Shown in pieces: positions 18,638 to 27,371 of a DNA stretch of 64,000 nt. This DNA is from Xylophilus sp. GOD-11R (lineage in GTDB: Bacteria; Pseudomonadota; Gammaproteobacteria; Burkholderiales; Burkholderiaceae_C), in NCBI RefSeq assembly GCF_033546935.1, contig NZ_CP137854.1:62001-126000 (forward strand). Reading direction: 5' to 3'. The translations under genes were made by a program, and so were the position numbers. The first letter of the stretch is position 1. Each line of letters starts with the position of its first letter. The notes beneath the pieces were generated by a model, which worked only from the letters and a program-made list of their open reading frames with translations, was not told the origin of the DNA and made no database searches.

Positions 18638-20134
18638 TCAAGCCTCCACGGTCTGGCTGGCCGCAGGCAGGGAGAAGCCTTCGGGCAGTGCGTCCAGCGC
18701 GGCACCGGCGGGTGTCTTCAGGATGGCGCTGCTGTAGAGATGGGTGTTCTGCGGCTTGGGCGTGGGCATCTTCTGGATGCCCTTGACCGACTTGCCCCAG
18801 CCCACCGCATCCGTCACCAGCTTTCCGTTGCGCATCACGAAGCGGCCGCGCAGGATGGTGTGCAGCGGGTAGCCCTGCACCGCCCTGCCGTTCCAGGGAT
18901 TCATCTTGCTGATGCTCTGGAGCTTGCCCTGGGCCAGCACACCCTTGCGCTCCATGTCGACGATGGCGATGTCGGCGTGGGCACCGGGTGCGATCACGCC
19001 CTTGGTGCCATAGATGCCCCAGGCTTTGGCCGGTGCCACCGAGCTCCACTTGACGTAGTCCATCAGGCTGGCGCGACCGCGGTTCACCTCGGTCAGCATC
19101 AGCGGCATCTGGGTCTCGACGCCGGGAAATCCGCAGTCGCATTTGAAGATGTCGGCGCGGGTCTGCTCCTCGTCCATGTGCGGCGCATGGTCGGTGGCGA
19201 TCATGTCGATGGTGCCGTCCATCAGGGCGTCCCACAGCGGCTGGTTGTGGCGCTTTTCTCGGATGGGCGGGTTCACCCGCATGATGCCGCCGAAGCGGGT
19301 GAAGTCGTCGGTGCTCAGCAGCATGTACTGCGGGCAGGTTTCCACCGTCACGTCCACGCCGCGCAGCTTGGCCGCGCGGATCACGAACAGCGAATCGGCC
19401 GCGCTGTGGTGCGCGATGTGCACCCGTGCGCCGGCCCATTCGGCCAGGGTCAGCACCCGGCCGATGGCCTCGATTTCGCAAACCGAGGGACGGGCCGCCA
19501 GGTGGGCATGCGCGTCCATGCGGCCGGCTTCCACCATGTGCTTCTGGCGGCGCGCCATGATGGAAGAGTTTTCGGCGTGCACTACGGTGCGGATGCCCAG
19601 CGGTGCCAGCTTTTCGAAGCCTTCGAGCAATGCTCCGTCGGTAGGCGATGGCAGGTTGCCGAAAGTGTTGCCGACGAAGGCCTTGAAGCTGGTCACGCCG
19701 CCGTCCAGCAATTCTTCCAGGTGGTCGACGGTGTCGTCACCCAGCAGGCCGTGGATGCCGAAGTCGCAGTAGGACGATTCAGCCGCCTTCAGCTTCAGGT
19801 TCAGCGCCGCGATGGTGCTGGTTGGCGGGTTGGTGTTGGGCATCTCGAAGACGGTAGTCACGCCGCCGCAGGCCGCTGCCGCCGAGCCGGTGCGCCAGGT
19901 TTCCTTGCCCGGATAGCCCGGATCGCGGAAGTGCACATGGCTGTCGATGGCGCCGGGCAGCAGGTAGAGGCCGTCGGCGCGCATTTCCTCGCGGGCCGGC
20001 GGCATGGTGTCGTCATGCCCGACGGCGACGATGCGTTCGCCCGAAATCGCGACCGAGGCCTCGATGATCTGGTCGGGCGATACGACCTTGGCGCCGCGAA
20101 TGACCAGGTCGACTTCTTTGTAGTGCGTGGACAT
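18638..20134 (-). CDS. Cyclic amidohydrolase (dihydroorotase/allantoinase/hydantoinase family)
   Basis: 498-residue metal-dependent hydrolase that opens cyclic amide or ureide rings. Metal ligands are visible: HVHFRDPG near residue 65, SFKAF with the carboxylated lysine (about 155), VVHAENS, VHIAHHSA and the catalytic Asp in ATDHAPH. The N-terminus (DLVIRGAKVVSPDQI) and overall length fit the allantoinase/dihydropyrimidinase group better than biosynthetic dihydroorotase (about 350-430). Substrate is not determinable from sequence alone; the operon context (importer, RutB-like hydrolase) suggests an imported cyclic ureide. Confidence 0.9.
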   Translation of the reverse strand: MSTHYKEVDLVIRGAKVVSPDQIIEASVAISGERIVAVGHDDTMPPAREEMRADGLYLLPGAIDSHVHFRDPGYPGKETWRTGSAAAACGGVTTVFEMPNTNPPTSTIAALNLKLKAAESSYCDFGIHGLLGDDTVDHLEELLDGGVTSFKAFVGNTFGNLPSPTDGALLEGFEKLAPLGIRTVVHAENSSIMARRQKHMVEAGRMDAHAHLAARPSVCEIEAIGRVLTLAEWAGARVHIAHHSAADSLFVIRAAKLRGVDVTVETCPQYMLLSTDDFTRFGGIMRVNPPIREKRHNQPLWDALMDGTIDMIATDHAPHMDEEQTRADIFKCDCGFPGVETQMPLMLTEVNRGRASLMDYVKWSSVAPAKAWGIYGTKGVIAPGAHADIAIVDMERKGVLAQGKLQSISKMNPWNGRAVQGYPLHTILRGRFVMRNGKLVTDAVGWGKSVKGIQKMPTPKPQNTHLYSSAILKTPAGAALDALPEGFSLPAASQTVEA

Positions 20135-20167
20135 GGTGATGTTCCTTGAAGATGTTTGGGTGGACGA

Positions 20168-20959
20168 TCAGAGGGCGGCCCAGCCACCATCCACCGGCAG
20201 GTCCACGCCGGTCATCTGGCGGGACACGTCGCTGGCCATGAACAGACAGGCGTTGGCGATGTCTTCATCGGTGGAGACGCGCCGCAGCGCGTAGTCCTGC
20301 GCGTGTTTGGTCATCGCCTCGTCGAGGGTGATGCCGTGCTTCTCGACCAGGTTGGCGCAGACTTTCTCCCGGAAACGCGGGCCGTCGACCATGCCCGGCG
20401 CCACGTTGTTCACATTGATGTTGTGCGGTCCGGCTTCCAGCGCGAAGCTCTTGGTGATGCCACGCAGGCCCCATTTCGAGGCCGAGTAGGCGAGGCGGCC
20501 GGCGCGGCCCTTGAGGCCAAAGGTGCCGCCCACGTTCACTACCTTGCCGTAGCGCTGGCCGATCATGGTGGGCATCACGGCGCGCACGGTGTTGAAGCAG
20601 CCGGTCATGTTGAGCTGCACGATGTCGTTGAACTCGTCCGCCGTGGTCTCCCAGCCGGTCTTGCCGATGGGACCGGAGCCGCCGGCCACGTTCACCAGCA
20701 CGTCGATGCGTCCGAAGGCCTCCACCGTTTCCTTTGCCAATGCGTCGGCCTGGACCGGATCGGTCATGTCACAGGCCACCACGAGGGCTTGCACGCCCAG
20801 GGCTCGGGCCTCGGCTGCCACCGGCTCGATGGCGGCGGTGTCGCGGCCAGCCAGCACCAAGGTGGCACCCTCGCGGGCGAAGGCCAGGCTCACCGCGCGG
20901 CCCATGCCCTTGGCGGGGCCGGTGATGACGGTGACTTTGTTCTTGAGGTTCAGGTCCAT
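20168..20959 (-). CDS. SDR family oxidoreductase
   Basis: 263-residue short-chain dehydrogenase, NAD(P)-dependent. Cofactor motif TGPAKGMGRAVSL (a TGxxxGxG variant), NVAGG in place of NNAG, and the catalytic Tyr/Lys in YSASKWGLRG are seen. It lies between the binding-protein and amidohydrolase genes in the same orientation (28 and 33 bp gaps), so it probably oxidises or reduces the imported compound or a ring-opened product. The exact substrate is unknown. Confidence 0.92.
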   Translation of the reverse strand: MDLNLKNKVTVITGPAKGMGRAVSLAFAREGATLVLAGRDTAAIEPVAAEARALGVQALVVACDMTDPVQADALAKETVEAFGRIDVLVNVAGGSGPIGKTGWETTADEFNDIVQLNMTGCFNTVRAVMPTMIGQRYGKVVNVGGTFGLKGRAGRLAYSASKWGLRGITKSFALEAGPHNINVNNVAPGMVDGPRFREKVCANLVEKHGITLDEAMTKHAQDYALRRVSTDEDIANACLFMASDVSRQMTGVDLPVDGGWAAL

Positions 20960-20987
20960 GTGATCTTCTTCGTTCGGGTATCGGGTG

Positions 20988-22025
20988 TCAGAGCTTGGAG
21001 AGGCGGTCGGCGCGGACCGGCAGGAAGCTGCGGTCGAAAACTTCGCCCACCGTGGGGGTGCGGGGCAGTTGATCGGACTCGACCACCAGTGCGATGGAGC
21101 GCTGCAGGCGGGCGTCGTCCACGTCGCCGAAGCCGATGCGGGCGACTTCCGGGTGGCTCATCTCGGCCTGCACGGTCGCCAGCAGGCGTTCTTTTTCGAC
21201 GGCGCGGTTGAGCAGCGGCTCGCGCTTCATCACGTAGTCCATCGCGGCCTCGGGGTTGGCGATGACGTCGCCGACCGCGCGGTTCAGGGCTTTGAGGAAG
21301 CCCTTGACCGCCGCCGGGTTCTCCTTGATGAAGCTGCGCGAGAAGACGATGGCGTTGGAGTACAGGTCCAGTCCGTAATCGCCATAGTTGATGAAGCGCA
21401 GCTGCTTGTCCGGGTCGATGCCGGCCAGCTTGGCGCTGAAGCGGATGGTGTTGACGTAGCCGAACACCGCATCGACCTGGCCGCGCATCAGCATCTGCTC
21501 GCGCAGGTTGGGCGCCATATTGGTCAGGTTGACCTTGCTGGCATCCACCTTGGCGAGCTTGGCGAAGGCGGGAAATAACTTCAGTGCGCCGTCGTTGGCC
21601 GGGCCGCCGATGGTCTTGCCCTCCAGGTCCTTCGGCGTCTTGATGGGGCTGTCCTGCTTCACCACGATGGTGAAGGGCGGCGTGTTGTAGAGCATGTCCA
21701 CGGCCACCGGCGCATCGCCGGGGCGCTTGGCAACCAGTCCGATCAGTGCGTTGATGTCGCCGAAGCCGGCGGTGTAGGCGCCCGAGGCCACCTTGGCGAT
21801 GGGCGCTGCGGAGCCTTCACCCTGGTCAAATTCGACGTCCAGGCCCTCGGTCTTGAAGTAGCCCTTGTCCTGAGCCAGGAAGAACCAGGCCTGCGGACCC
21901 TGGTATTTCCAATTCAGGACGAACTTGATTTTGGTCTGCGCCATCGCGGTGACGGGCACGGTGCCCAGCAGGCCGGCGACGATCAGGGCGCCAGCTGCGA
22001 GCCAGCGGCGGGATGAGTTGCTCAT
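20988..22025 (-). CDS. ABC transporter substrate-binding protein (NMT1/THI5-like)
   Basis: 345-residue periplasmic binding protein with a Sec signal peptide (1-30, ending AMAQ). The mature start IKFVLNWKYQGPQAWFFLAQ and the block EGLDVEFDQGEGSAAPIAKV are typical of the NMT1/SsuA superfamily, whose members bind pyrimidines, sulfonates or similar small molecules. The ATG at 22025 has AGGA eight bases upstream, overlapping the end of the preceding hydrolase gene. It supplies the specificity for the permease and ATPase encoded downstream. Confidence 0.93.
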   Translation of the reverse strand: MSNSSRRWLAAGALIVAGLLGTVPVTAMAQTKIKFVLNWKYQGPQAWFFLAQDKGYFKTEGLDVEFDQGEGSAAPIAKVASGAYTAGFGDINALIGLVAKRPGDAPVAVDMLYNTPPFTIVVKQDSPIKTPKDLEGKTIGGPANDGALKLFPAFAKLAKVDASKVNLTNMAPNLREQMLMRGQVDAVFGYVNTIRFSAKLAGIDPDKQLRFINYGDYGLDLYSNAIVFSRSFIKENPAAVKGFLKALNRAVGDVIANPEAAMDYVMKREPLLNRAVEKERLLATVQAEMSHPEVARIGFGDVDDARLQRSIALVVESDQLPRTPTVGEVFDRSFLPVRADRLSKL

Positions 22026-22035
22026 GTCGATTTCC

Positions 22036-22950
22036 TCAGGAAGCTTGGGAAGCCTTGGCGGCTTTCGCAGGGGAAGAGCGCTTCGGCCGGGGGGCCTCGG
22101 CAAGTGATGTCAACAGCGCCTCGACCGTGGCCACAAAACCGTGGAGCTGCTGAACGATGAAATGGATGGCGCGCGAGACATAGGCTGGCGAGCCGGTGCT
22201 GCAGGCGTCCGACAGCAGCACGCAGTCGTAGCCCAGGAAGCCGGCGTCCTGAAGCGTCGAGAAAACGCAGCGGTCGGTGTTGACGCCGGTGAACAGCAGG
22301 GTGGTGATGCCTTGCTGCCGCAGCACGGTGTCGAGCTCGTTGTCCCAGAAGCCCGAGAGCCGGTGCTTCAGCACGGTGATGTCCGAAGGGGACACCGGCA
22401 ACTCTTCGACGACCTGGGCGCCCCAGCTGTCGCGCACCAGCGAGGGGCCACGGTCCAGTGGCGAGCTCTCGGCATAACCCACGCCGTCCGCCGAGCGCTT
22501 GCCCTTGAACTGGATGGTGGGGCTGAGATTGAGCCGGTCTGCGCGGATGCCCCAGTTGAGCCAAACCACGACGCCACCGGCGGCGCGCCAGGTGGGCAGG
22601 AAGCGCTGCAGCACAGGTATCGGCTTGCGAGTGGCTTTCACGCCAAGTCCCTTCTGCGCGAACCAGCCTTCCGGGTGACAGAAGTCGTTTTGCATGTCGA
22701 TGACGATCACCGCGCTGCGGGCGATGTCGATTTCGATGGGCTGAGGCTGCGCACCGAATCGCACGACCTTCGGGGCCAAGGGCTTTCGCACCAGGCTGAC
22801 GCCTTGCCCGTCCAGTGCCCAGGCGTTGTGTACTGCCGGGCCGAAGCTGCTGCTTCTCGGTGCGCCGGTGTCGATCGACGCACCGGCATCTGCCATGCGC
22901 GCACCGGTTTGCTGCAGCACGGCTTTGACAGGAGTGTTTTTGCGCTTCAT
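22036..22950 (-). CDS. Isochorismatase-family cysteine hydrolase, RutB-like
   Basis: 304-residue cysteine hydrolase. The Asp-Lys-Cys triad is complete: Asp in VIDMQNDF, Lys in VLKHRLSGFW and Cys in NTDRCVFST. The region around the triad resembles ureidoacrylate amidohydrolase RutB and biuret/carbamoyl amidases, which cleave N-carbamoyl groups to CO2 and ammonia. About 90 residues precede the domain and the last 25 are Lys/Ala/Ser-rich, making it longer than RutB (about 230). First gene of the minus-strand operon, divergent from pyrD with about 130 bp between. Confidence 0.88.
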   Translation of the reverse strand: MKRKNTPVKAVLQQTGARMADAGASIDTGAPRSSSFGPAVHNAWALDGQGVSLVRKPLAPKVVRFGAQPQPIEIDIARSAVIVIDMQNDFCHPEGWFAQKGLGVKATRKPIPVLQRFLPTWRAAGGVVVWLNWGIRADRLNLSPTIQFKGKRSADGVGYAESSPLDRGPSLVRDSWGAQVVEELPVSPSDITVLKHRLSGFWDNELDTVLRQQGITTLLFTGVNTDRCVFSTLQDAGFLGYDCVLLSDACSTGSPAYVSRAIHFIVQQLHGFVATVEALLTSLAEAPRPKRSSPAKAAKASQAS

Positions 22951-23078
22951 AGCCTGTATGTATGCAGGCGGCGTGCCGAAAAGGCATGCCAAAGCGTGCT
23001 GAATTACGGGTGTTGCAGTGCCGTATTGGCATTGCAAAATGATCGTGAACAGCAGCGGTGGCGGACAGAATCGGTGCC

Positions 23079-24128
23079 ATGTCCGCATTGCCCTATTCCC
23101 TCGCCCGCCGCCTGCTTTTCAGGCTCGACCCGGAAACCGCCCACGACCTGACGCTTGACTGGCTCACGCGTGGCCAGAACACGCCGCTGCAATACTTGTG
23201 GCAGCAGGCATTCGTTGACGACCCGGTGACCGTGGCCGGTCTGCAATTTCCAAATCGCATCGGCCTCGCAGCAGGACTGGACAAGAACGCCCGCTGCATC
23301 GACGCCCTGGGTGCCATCGGCTTCGGCTTCGTCGAGGTCGGCACCGTCACCCCGCAGCCGCAGTCCGGCTCGCAGAAACCGCGCATGTTTCGCCTGCCCG
23401 AGGCCGAGGCCATCATCAACCGGCTGGGCTTCAACAATCGGGGACTGGATGCCTTTGTACGCAATGTCGAGCAGTCCAGGCTGCGGCGGCGCAAGGCGCC
23501 TATGGTGCTCGGCCTCAACATCGGCAAGAACGCGACCACCCCCATCGAGCGTGCAAGCGATGACTACATTGCCGCGTTGGAGGGTGTCTATCCCCATGCC
23601 GACTACATCGTGGTCAACGTGAGTTCACCGAACACGAAAAACCTCCGAACACTGCAGACCGACGAGGCGCTCGACGCGCTGCTGGGTATTCTGGCTGCAC
23701 GGCGTGAAGTGCTCTGCGACCTGCACGGTCGACGCAAGCCGCTGTTCGTGAAGATCGCACCGGACCTCGACGATGAGCAGGTCGCCGTGGTGGCCGACGT
23801 CATGCATCGCCATGGCATGGATGGCGTGATCGCTAGCAACACCACCCTCTCGCGATCTGCCGTGCAGGGACTTCCCCACGGCGAGGAAGGCGGCGGGCTT
23901 TCCGGCACGCCGGTCCGTTCGGCCAGCAACCGGGTGATCGCCGCTTTCCGCGCACGCTTGGGCAAGGGCTTTCCCATCATCGGCGTCGGCGGCGTGATGT
24001 GCGGGGCCGATGCCGTGACCAAGCTGGAGGCGGGTGCCGACCTGGTGCAGGTCTACACCGGCCTCGTCTACCGCGGTCCTACCCTGGTGCCGGAGGCCGC
24101 GAAAGCCATGCGCGACGCTCGCCGATGA
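23079..24128 (+). CDS. pyrD: PyrD, dihydroorotate dehydrogenase (quinone), class 2
   Basis: 349-residue FMN enzyme oxidising dihydroorotate to orotate with quinone, membrane-associated through an N-terminal helical pair ([18 protein letters not shown]). Class 2 marks: [25 protein letters not shown], catalytic Ser in [18 protein letters not shown] and the FMN-phosphate site GVGGV. Probably the housekeeping copy, but it is divergent from a cyclic-ureide locus and followed by a LysR gene, so a catabolic link cannot be excluded. Confidence 0.96.
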   Translation: MSALPYSLARRLLFRLDPETAHDLTLDWLTRGQNTPLQYLWQQAFVDDPVTVAGLQFPNRIGLAAGLDKNARCIDALGAIGFGFVEVGTVTPQPQSGSQKPRMFRLPEAEAIINRLGFNNRGLDAFVRNVEQSRLRRRKAPMVLGLNIGKNATTPIERASDDYIAALEGVYPHADYIVVNVSSPNTKNLRTLQTDEALDALLGILAARREVLCDLHGRRKPLFVKIAPDLDDEQVAVVADVMHRHGMDGVIASNTTLSRSAVQGLPHGEEGGGLSGTPVRSASNRVIAAFRARLGKGFPIIGVGGVMCGADAVTKLEAGADLVQVYTGLVYRGPTLVPEAAKAMRDARR

Positions 24129-24157
24129 CGGTCCGCAGCGGTACCGGCACGGAAATA

Positions 24158-25072
24158 ATGGTGGGTATGAATCACCTGCGTTTTCTGAGGTACGTCGACG
24201 AAATTGCGCGCTGCGGCTCCATCGCCAAGGCGGCAGAGCGGCTGCATGTGGCGGCCTCCGCGGTGAACCGGCGTCTGCAGGACATCGAGGAGGAGCTCGA
24301 CACGCCGCTCTTCGAGCGCCTGCCGCGCGGCATGCGGCTGACGGCTGCCGGTGAGCTTTTTATCCGCTACGTCCGCTCGCGCAGCACCGAGCTCGACCAG
24401 GTGCTGTCCCAGATAGAGGAGTTGAAGGGTTTGCGCAGGGGCAAGGTGCGGCTGGTGGTCAGCCAGGCGGTGGTTTCCACGCTGCTGCCAGAGGCGGTGG
24501 CGAGCTTTCGTAAAACCCACCCGGAGGTGGCGTTCGACGTGCACGTCGGCGACCACGTGCACGCGCTGGCGACGCTTCGGGCCTACGAGTCAGACCTGGC
24601 ACTGGTCTTTAACCTGGCGCCCGAGCCGGACGTGACTCGGCTTGCGGCGTCCGAGCAGAAGCTGCTGGCTCTGATGCACCGAACACACCCGCTGGCAACA
24701 CGCGACGAAGGGCTGCGACTTCGGGACTGTGCCGACTATCCGGTCGCCCTTCCGGATGGGAACACCGCAGGCCGCCAGTTGCTGGAGCGTTTCATGGTGC
24801 GCAGTTCGGTCAAGCTCAAGCCGCTCATCGAAAGCAACAGCTTCGAGTTCTTGCGCAACTGCCTCCATCACGAGCAGGCCATTTCCTTCCAGGTGGCGGT
24901 CGGGGCCATCAGTGACCACGGCGAGCTGGTCGCCCGGGAAATTGAGGATCGTGGCTTTCCGAAGGGACAGTTGGTGTTGGCGAGCCTGGCGGGCCGCAAC
25001 CTGCCTGTCATCGCGCATGCCTTTGCCGCCTACCTCGAAGCGGCGATGGCGCAGATGAGATACGAGCTCTGA
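24158..25072 (+). CDS. LysR-family transcriptional regulator
   Basis: About 304 residues. N-terminal winged helix-turn-helix (RFLRYVDEIARCGSIAKAAERLHVAASAVNRRLQDIEEEL) followed by a periplasmic-binding-like effector domain (from about residue 95). Start is ATG 24158 or 24167; an ATG at 24125 overlapping the pyrD stop would add 11 residues. Located 29 bp after pyrD; a plausible controller of the divergent ABC/amidohydrolase operon, though no T-N11-A site was firmly identified in 22951-23078. Confidence 0.93.
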   Translation: MVGMNHLRFLRYVDEIARCGSIAKAAERLHVAASAVNRRLQDIEEELDTPLFERLPRGMRLTAAGELFIRYVRSRSTELDQVLSQIEELKGLRRGKVRLVVSQAVVSTLLPEAVASFRKTHPEVAFDVHVGDHVHALATLRAYESDLALVFNLAPEPDVTRLAASEQKLLALMHRTHPLATRDEGLRLRDCADYPVALPDGNTAGRQLLERFMVRSSVKLKPLIESNSFEFLRNCLHHEQAISFQVAVGAISDHGELVAREIEDRGFPKGQLVLASLAGRNLPVIAHAFAAYLEAAMAQMRYEL

Positions 25073-25158
25073 CGGCATTTTCAGCAAGCTAAAGGCAAGC
25101 ATCCCAGCGTGCGCTCCTGGCCGATGTCAGTTGCGCCGGCGTTCACTCATGCGCCGCG

Positions 25159-26067
25159 TCAACGGACGCCCTCCGCATACTTCGCCAGGATTTGTTCTGA
25201 GTCTCGACCAGGTGGCAGGCCGAAAGCCCTGGCGTACTCCCGACTGAACTGTGTCGGACTTTCGTATCCGACCTCAAAGGCGGCCGACGTGACGCTTTTG
25301 CCGCCACCAACCAGTAGCGTCCGAGCCTTCAGCAGGCGAACCTGCTTCTGATACTGCAGAGGGCTCAGCGCCGTCACCGACTTGAAGTGCCGGTGAAAGG
25401 CCGAGACGCTCATGGCCGCCAGCTGCGCCAGTGCCTCGACCGTCAAGGGCTCCGCAAAGTCGCGACGGATGCGCTGAATCGCCAGGGTGATGCGCGCAAT
25501 GGCACTGTCGGGTATGGCGATGTCTCGCAGCATCGAGCCCTGCGGCCCCTGAAGCACACGGTACAGAATCTCGCGCTCATAGACAGGCGCCAGCGCCGGG
25601 ATGTCCGCGGGGCGCTCCATCAGCCGCAGCATCCTGACCCAGGCGTCCATGAGGTCGGCCGTCACGGACGCCACCGAGAAGCCCGCCTCGGTCTTGGTCC
25701 TGGTCTTGTCGGCGCATTCGGGCAAGTCGGCCATCAAGGCTGAGATCACGGCTGGCTGCAGCGTCAAGGCCACGGCCAAGTAAGGCTCGCCCGACGCCGA
25801 AGGCCTGACCGTGCCGATAGCCGGCAAGTCGACCGACATGACGAAATAGCTGGCCGGGTTGTAGTGGAGTGTCTGGTCGCCGACGGTCATCGTCTTGCTG
25901 CCCCGAAGAATCAGGTTGACCATGGGGTCGTACACCGCGTTGAGCTCGTGCTCGGGAATCTTGCCCTGCACCATCGCCACACGGGGAATGCCGGTTTCCG
26001 TCATCCGGTTGCGGGCGTGCGATGCCATCCTTCGAAGCTCATCTAGTGGTTCTTCCATCGACGGCAT
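25159..26067 (-). CDS. AraC-family transcriptional regulator
   Basis: 302 residues: an N-terminal AraC-type-2 cupin effector domain (about 30-170) and a C-terminal pair of helix-turn-helix motifs (VEALAQLAAMSVSAFHRHFK, then SAAFEVGYESPTQFSREYAR). ATG 26067 leaves a 128-bp divergent promoter region before the SDR operon; an ATG at 26169 would add 34 cysteine-containing residues and leave only 26 bp. AraC proteins of this type commonly activate the adjacent divergent dehydrogenase operon. Confidence 0.92.
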   Translation of the reverse strand: MPSMEEPLDELRRMASHARNRMTETGIPRVAMVQGKIPEHELNAVYDPMVNLILRGSKTMTVGDQTLHYNPASYFVMSVDLPAIGTVRPSASGEPYLAVALTLQPAVISALMADLPECADKTRTKTEAGFSVASVTADLMDAWVRMLRLMERPADIPALAPVYEREILYRVLQGPQGSMLRDIAIPDSAIARITLAIQRIRRDFAEPLTVEALAQLAAMSVSAFHRHFKSVTALSPLQYQKQVRLLKARTLLVGGGKSVTSAAFEVGYESPTQFSREYARAFGLPPGRDSEQILAKYAEGVR

Positions 26068-26195
26068 CAAATCGGAAAGTGGCGCGAGCCGCAAGCAGTG
26101 AAAGCAGGAATAGGCAGGCTTGAGGCAGAAACGGGCAGGTCCGGGACGTTCCTGGGACCTATCGTTCATGCACTACTTTTCTTCGGAGTGATCGC

Positions 26196-26948
26196 ATGAA
26201 CATCGCCCTCATCACCGGCGCCAGTCGAGGCATCGGAGCCAGCATCGCCGCCCACGCCGCCCAACGCGGCATGGGTGTCGTCGTCACCTACAACAGCCAT
26301 CTAGCGGGCGCAGAGACCGTCGTTGCCGACATCCAGGCCAAAGGCGGCAAGGCAGTTGCTCTGGCACTGGATGTCGGTCAGGTCGCCTCCTTCGCCGGCT
26401 TCCGCGAGACCTTGACGAAGGTTCTGCAGACCACCTGGGGCCGGAGCAGCTTCGACGCCCTGGTCAATAACGCTGGCTATGGAACCTTCAACCCCATCGA
26501 GACGGTGACCGAAGCCGAATTCGACGGGTTGTTCAACGTGCACCTCAAGGGTCCGTTCTTCCTGACGCAGGCGCTGCTGCCCCTGCTCGCCGACGGCGGC
26601 CAGATCGTCAATATGACCAGTGCCACCACCCGCGTCGCAACGCCCGGTTGCGCGCCGTACGCGGCCTTCAAGGGCGGTCTGGAGGTGTTGACGCGCTACA
26701 TGGCCAAGGAATTCGGCGCGCGCGGCATTCGGGCCAACTCGATTGCGCCGGGTGCCATCCGAACCGACATGACCAGTGGGGCTTTCGACCAGAGCCCGGA
26801 GTTCGAAACCCTGCTGGCCAGCCAGACGGCGCTCGGCCGCATCGGCGCGCCGGACGACGTCGGCCGGGTTATCGCCGATTTGCTCCTGGCTGGCAGCGGC
26901 TGGGTCAACGCCCAGAACATCGAAGTGGCCGGTGGCTACAGCATCTGA
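26196..26948 (+). CDS. SDR family oxidoreductase
   Basis: 250-residue classical short-chain dehydrogenase/reductase: TGASRGIGASIA cofactor motif at residue 8, NNAGYG, catalytic Ser in NMTSATT and Tyr/Lys in YAAFKGG. First gene of a four-gene plus-strand operon (SDR, VOC, saccharopine-dehydrogenase-like, SnoaL-like) divergent from an AraC regulator. SD AGGAGGAATTGC-like sequence precedes the second gene rather than this one. Substrate unknown. Confidence 0.92.
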   Translation: MNIALITGASRGIGASIAAHAAQRGMGVVVTYNSHLAGAETVVADIQAKGGKAVALALDVGQVASFAGFRETLTKVLQTTWGRSSFDALVNNAGYGTFNPIETVTEAEFDGLFNVHLKGPFFLTQALLPLLADGGQIVNMTSATTRVATPGCAPYAAFKGGLEVLTRYMAKEFGARGIRANSIAPGAIRTDMTSGAFDQSPEFETLLASQTALGRIGAPDDVGRVIADLLLAGSGWVNAQNIEVAGGYSI

Positions 26949-26963
26949 ATCAGGAGGAATTGC

Positions 26964-27371
26964 ATGCTCGACCATATCTTTTTGACCGTGAGCGACATGG
27001 CGCGGTCCACGGCCTTCTACGCGACGGCGCTGGCACCGCTCGGCATCAAGCACCAGCACGACTACGACGGCAGGGACGGCCCGCCGGGCCACCCTGACCT
27101 GAAAGGCTTCGGCGCCGACGGCCGGGTCTTCTTCTGGCTGCAGGAGGGCGTGGCCGCAGGACAGGCCGTGCATATCGGCTTCGTCGGGCAGAGCCGCTCG
27201 CAGGTCGATGCCGCCCATGCCGCTGCGATGGCTGCCGGCGCCACAGACAAGGGCGCTCCATCCGCGAGGCTTTACTACGATCCGCGCTACTACGCGGGCA
27301 ACGTGCTGGACCCGGACGGCTATAGCCTGGAGTTCGTCTACAAGAGCTGGCAGCACGGGGCGAAGTCGTGA
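26964..27371 (+). CDS. VOC (glyoxalase/bleomycin resistance) family protein
   Basis: 135-residue vicinal-oxygen-chelate protein with one pair of beta-alpha-beta-beta-beta modules: DHIFLTVSDMARSTAFY at the start, a metal-ligand-like histidine in AVHIGFV and the closing Glu in DPDGYSLEFVYK. It is too short for an extradiol ring-cleavage dioxygenase (about 290 residues). A good AGGAGGAATTG Shine-Dalgarno lies in front of the ATG, and the 3' end overlaps the next gene (GTGA). Confidence 0.9.
   Translation: MLDHIFLTVSDMARSTAFYATALAPLGIKHQHDYDGRDGPPGHPDLKGFGADGRVFFWLQEGVAAGQAVHIGFVGQSRSQVDAAHAAAMAAGATDKGAPSARLYYDPRYYAGNVLDPDGYSLEFVYKSWQHGAKS

Noticed and set aside
17759..20149. 796-codon plus-strand open frame
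   Set aside because: Antisense to the ABC ATPase and amidohydrolase genes; no domain, His/Gln/Gly-rich.
26964..27371. VOC protein as the missing ring-cleavage dioxygenase
   Set aside because: Only 135 residues, single module pair, and in a different operon under AraC; extradiol enzymes are about twice as long.
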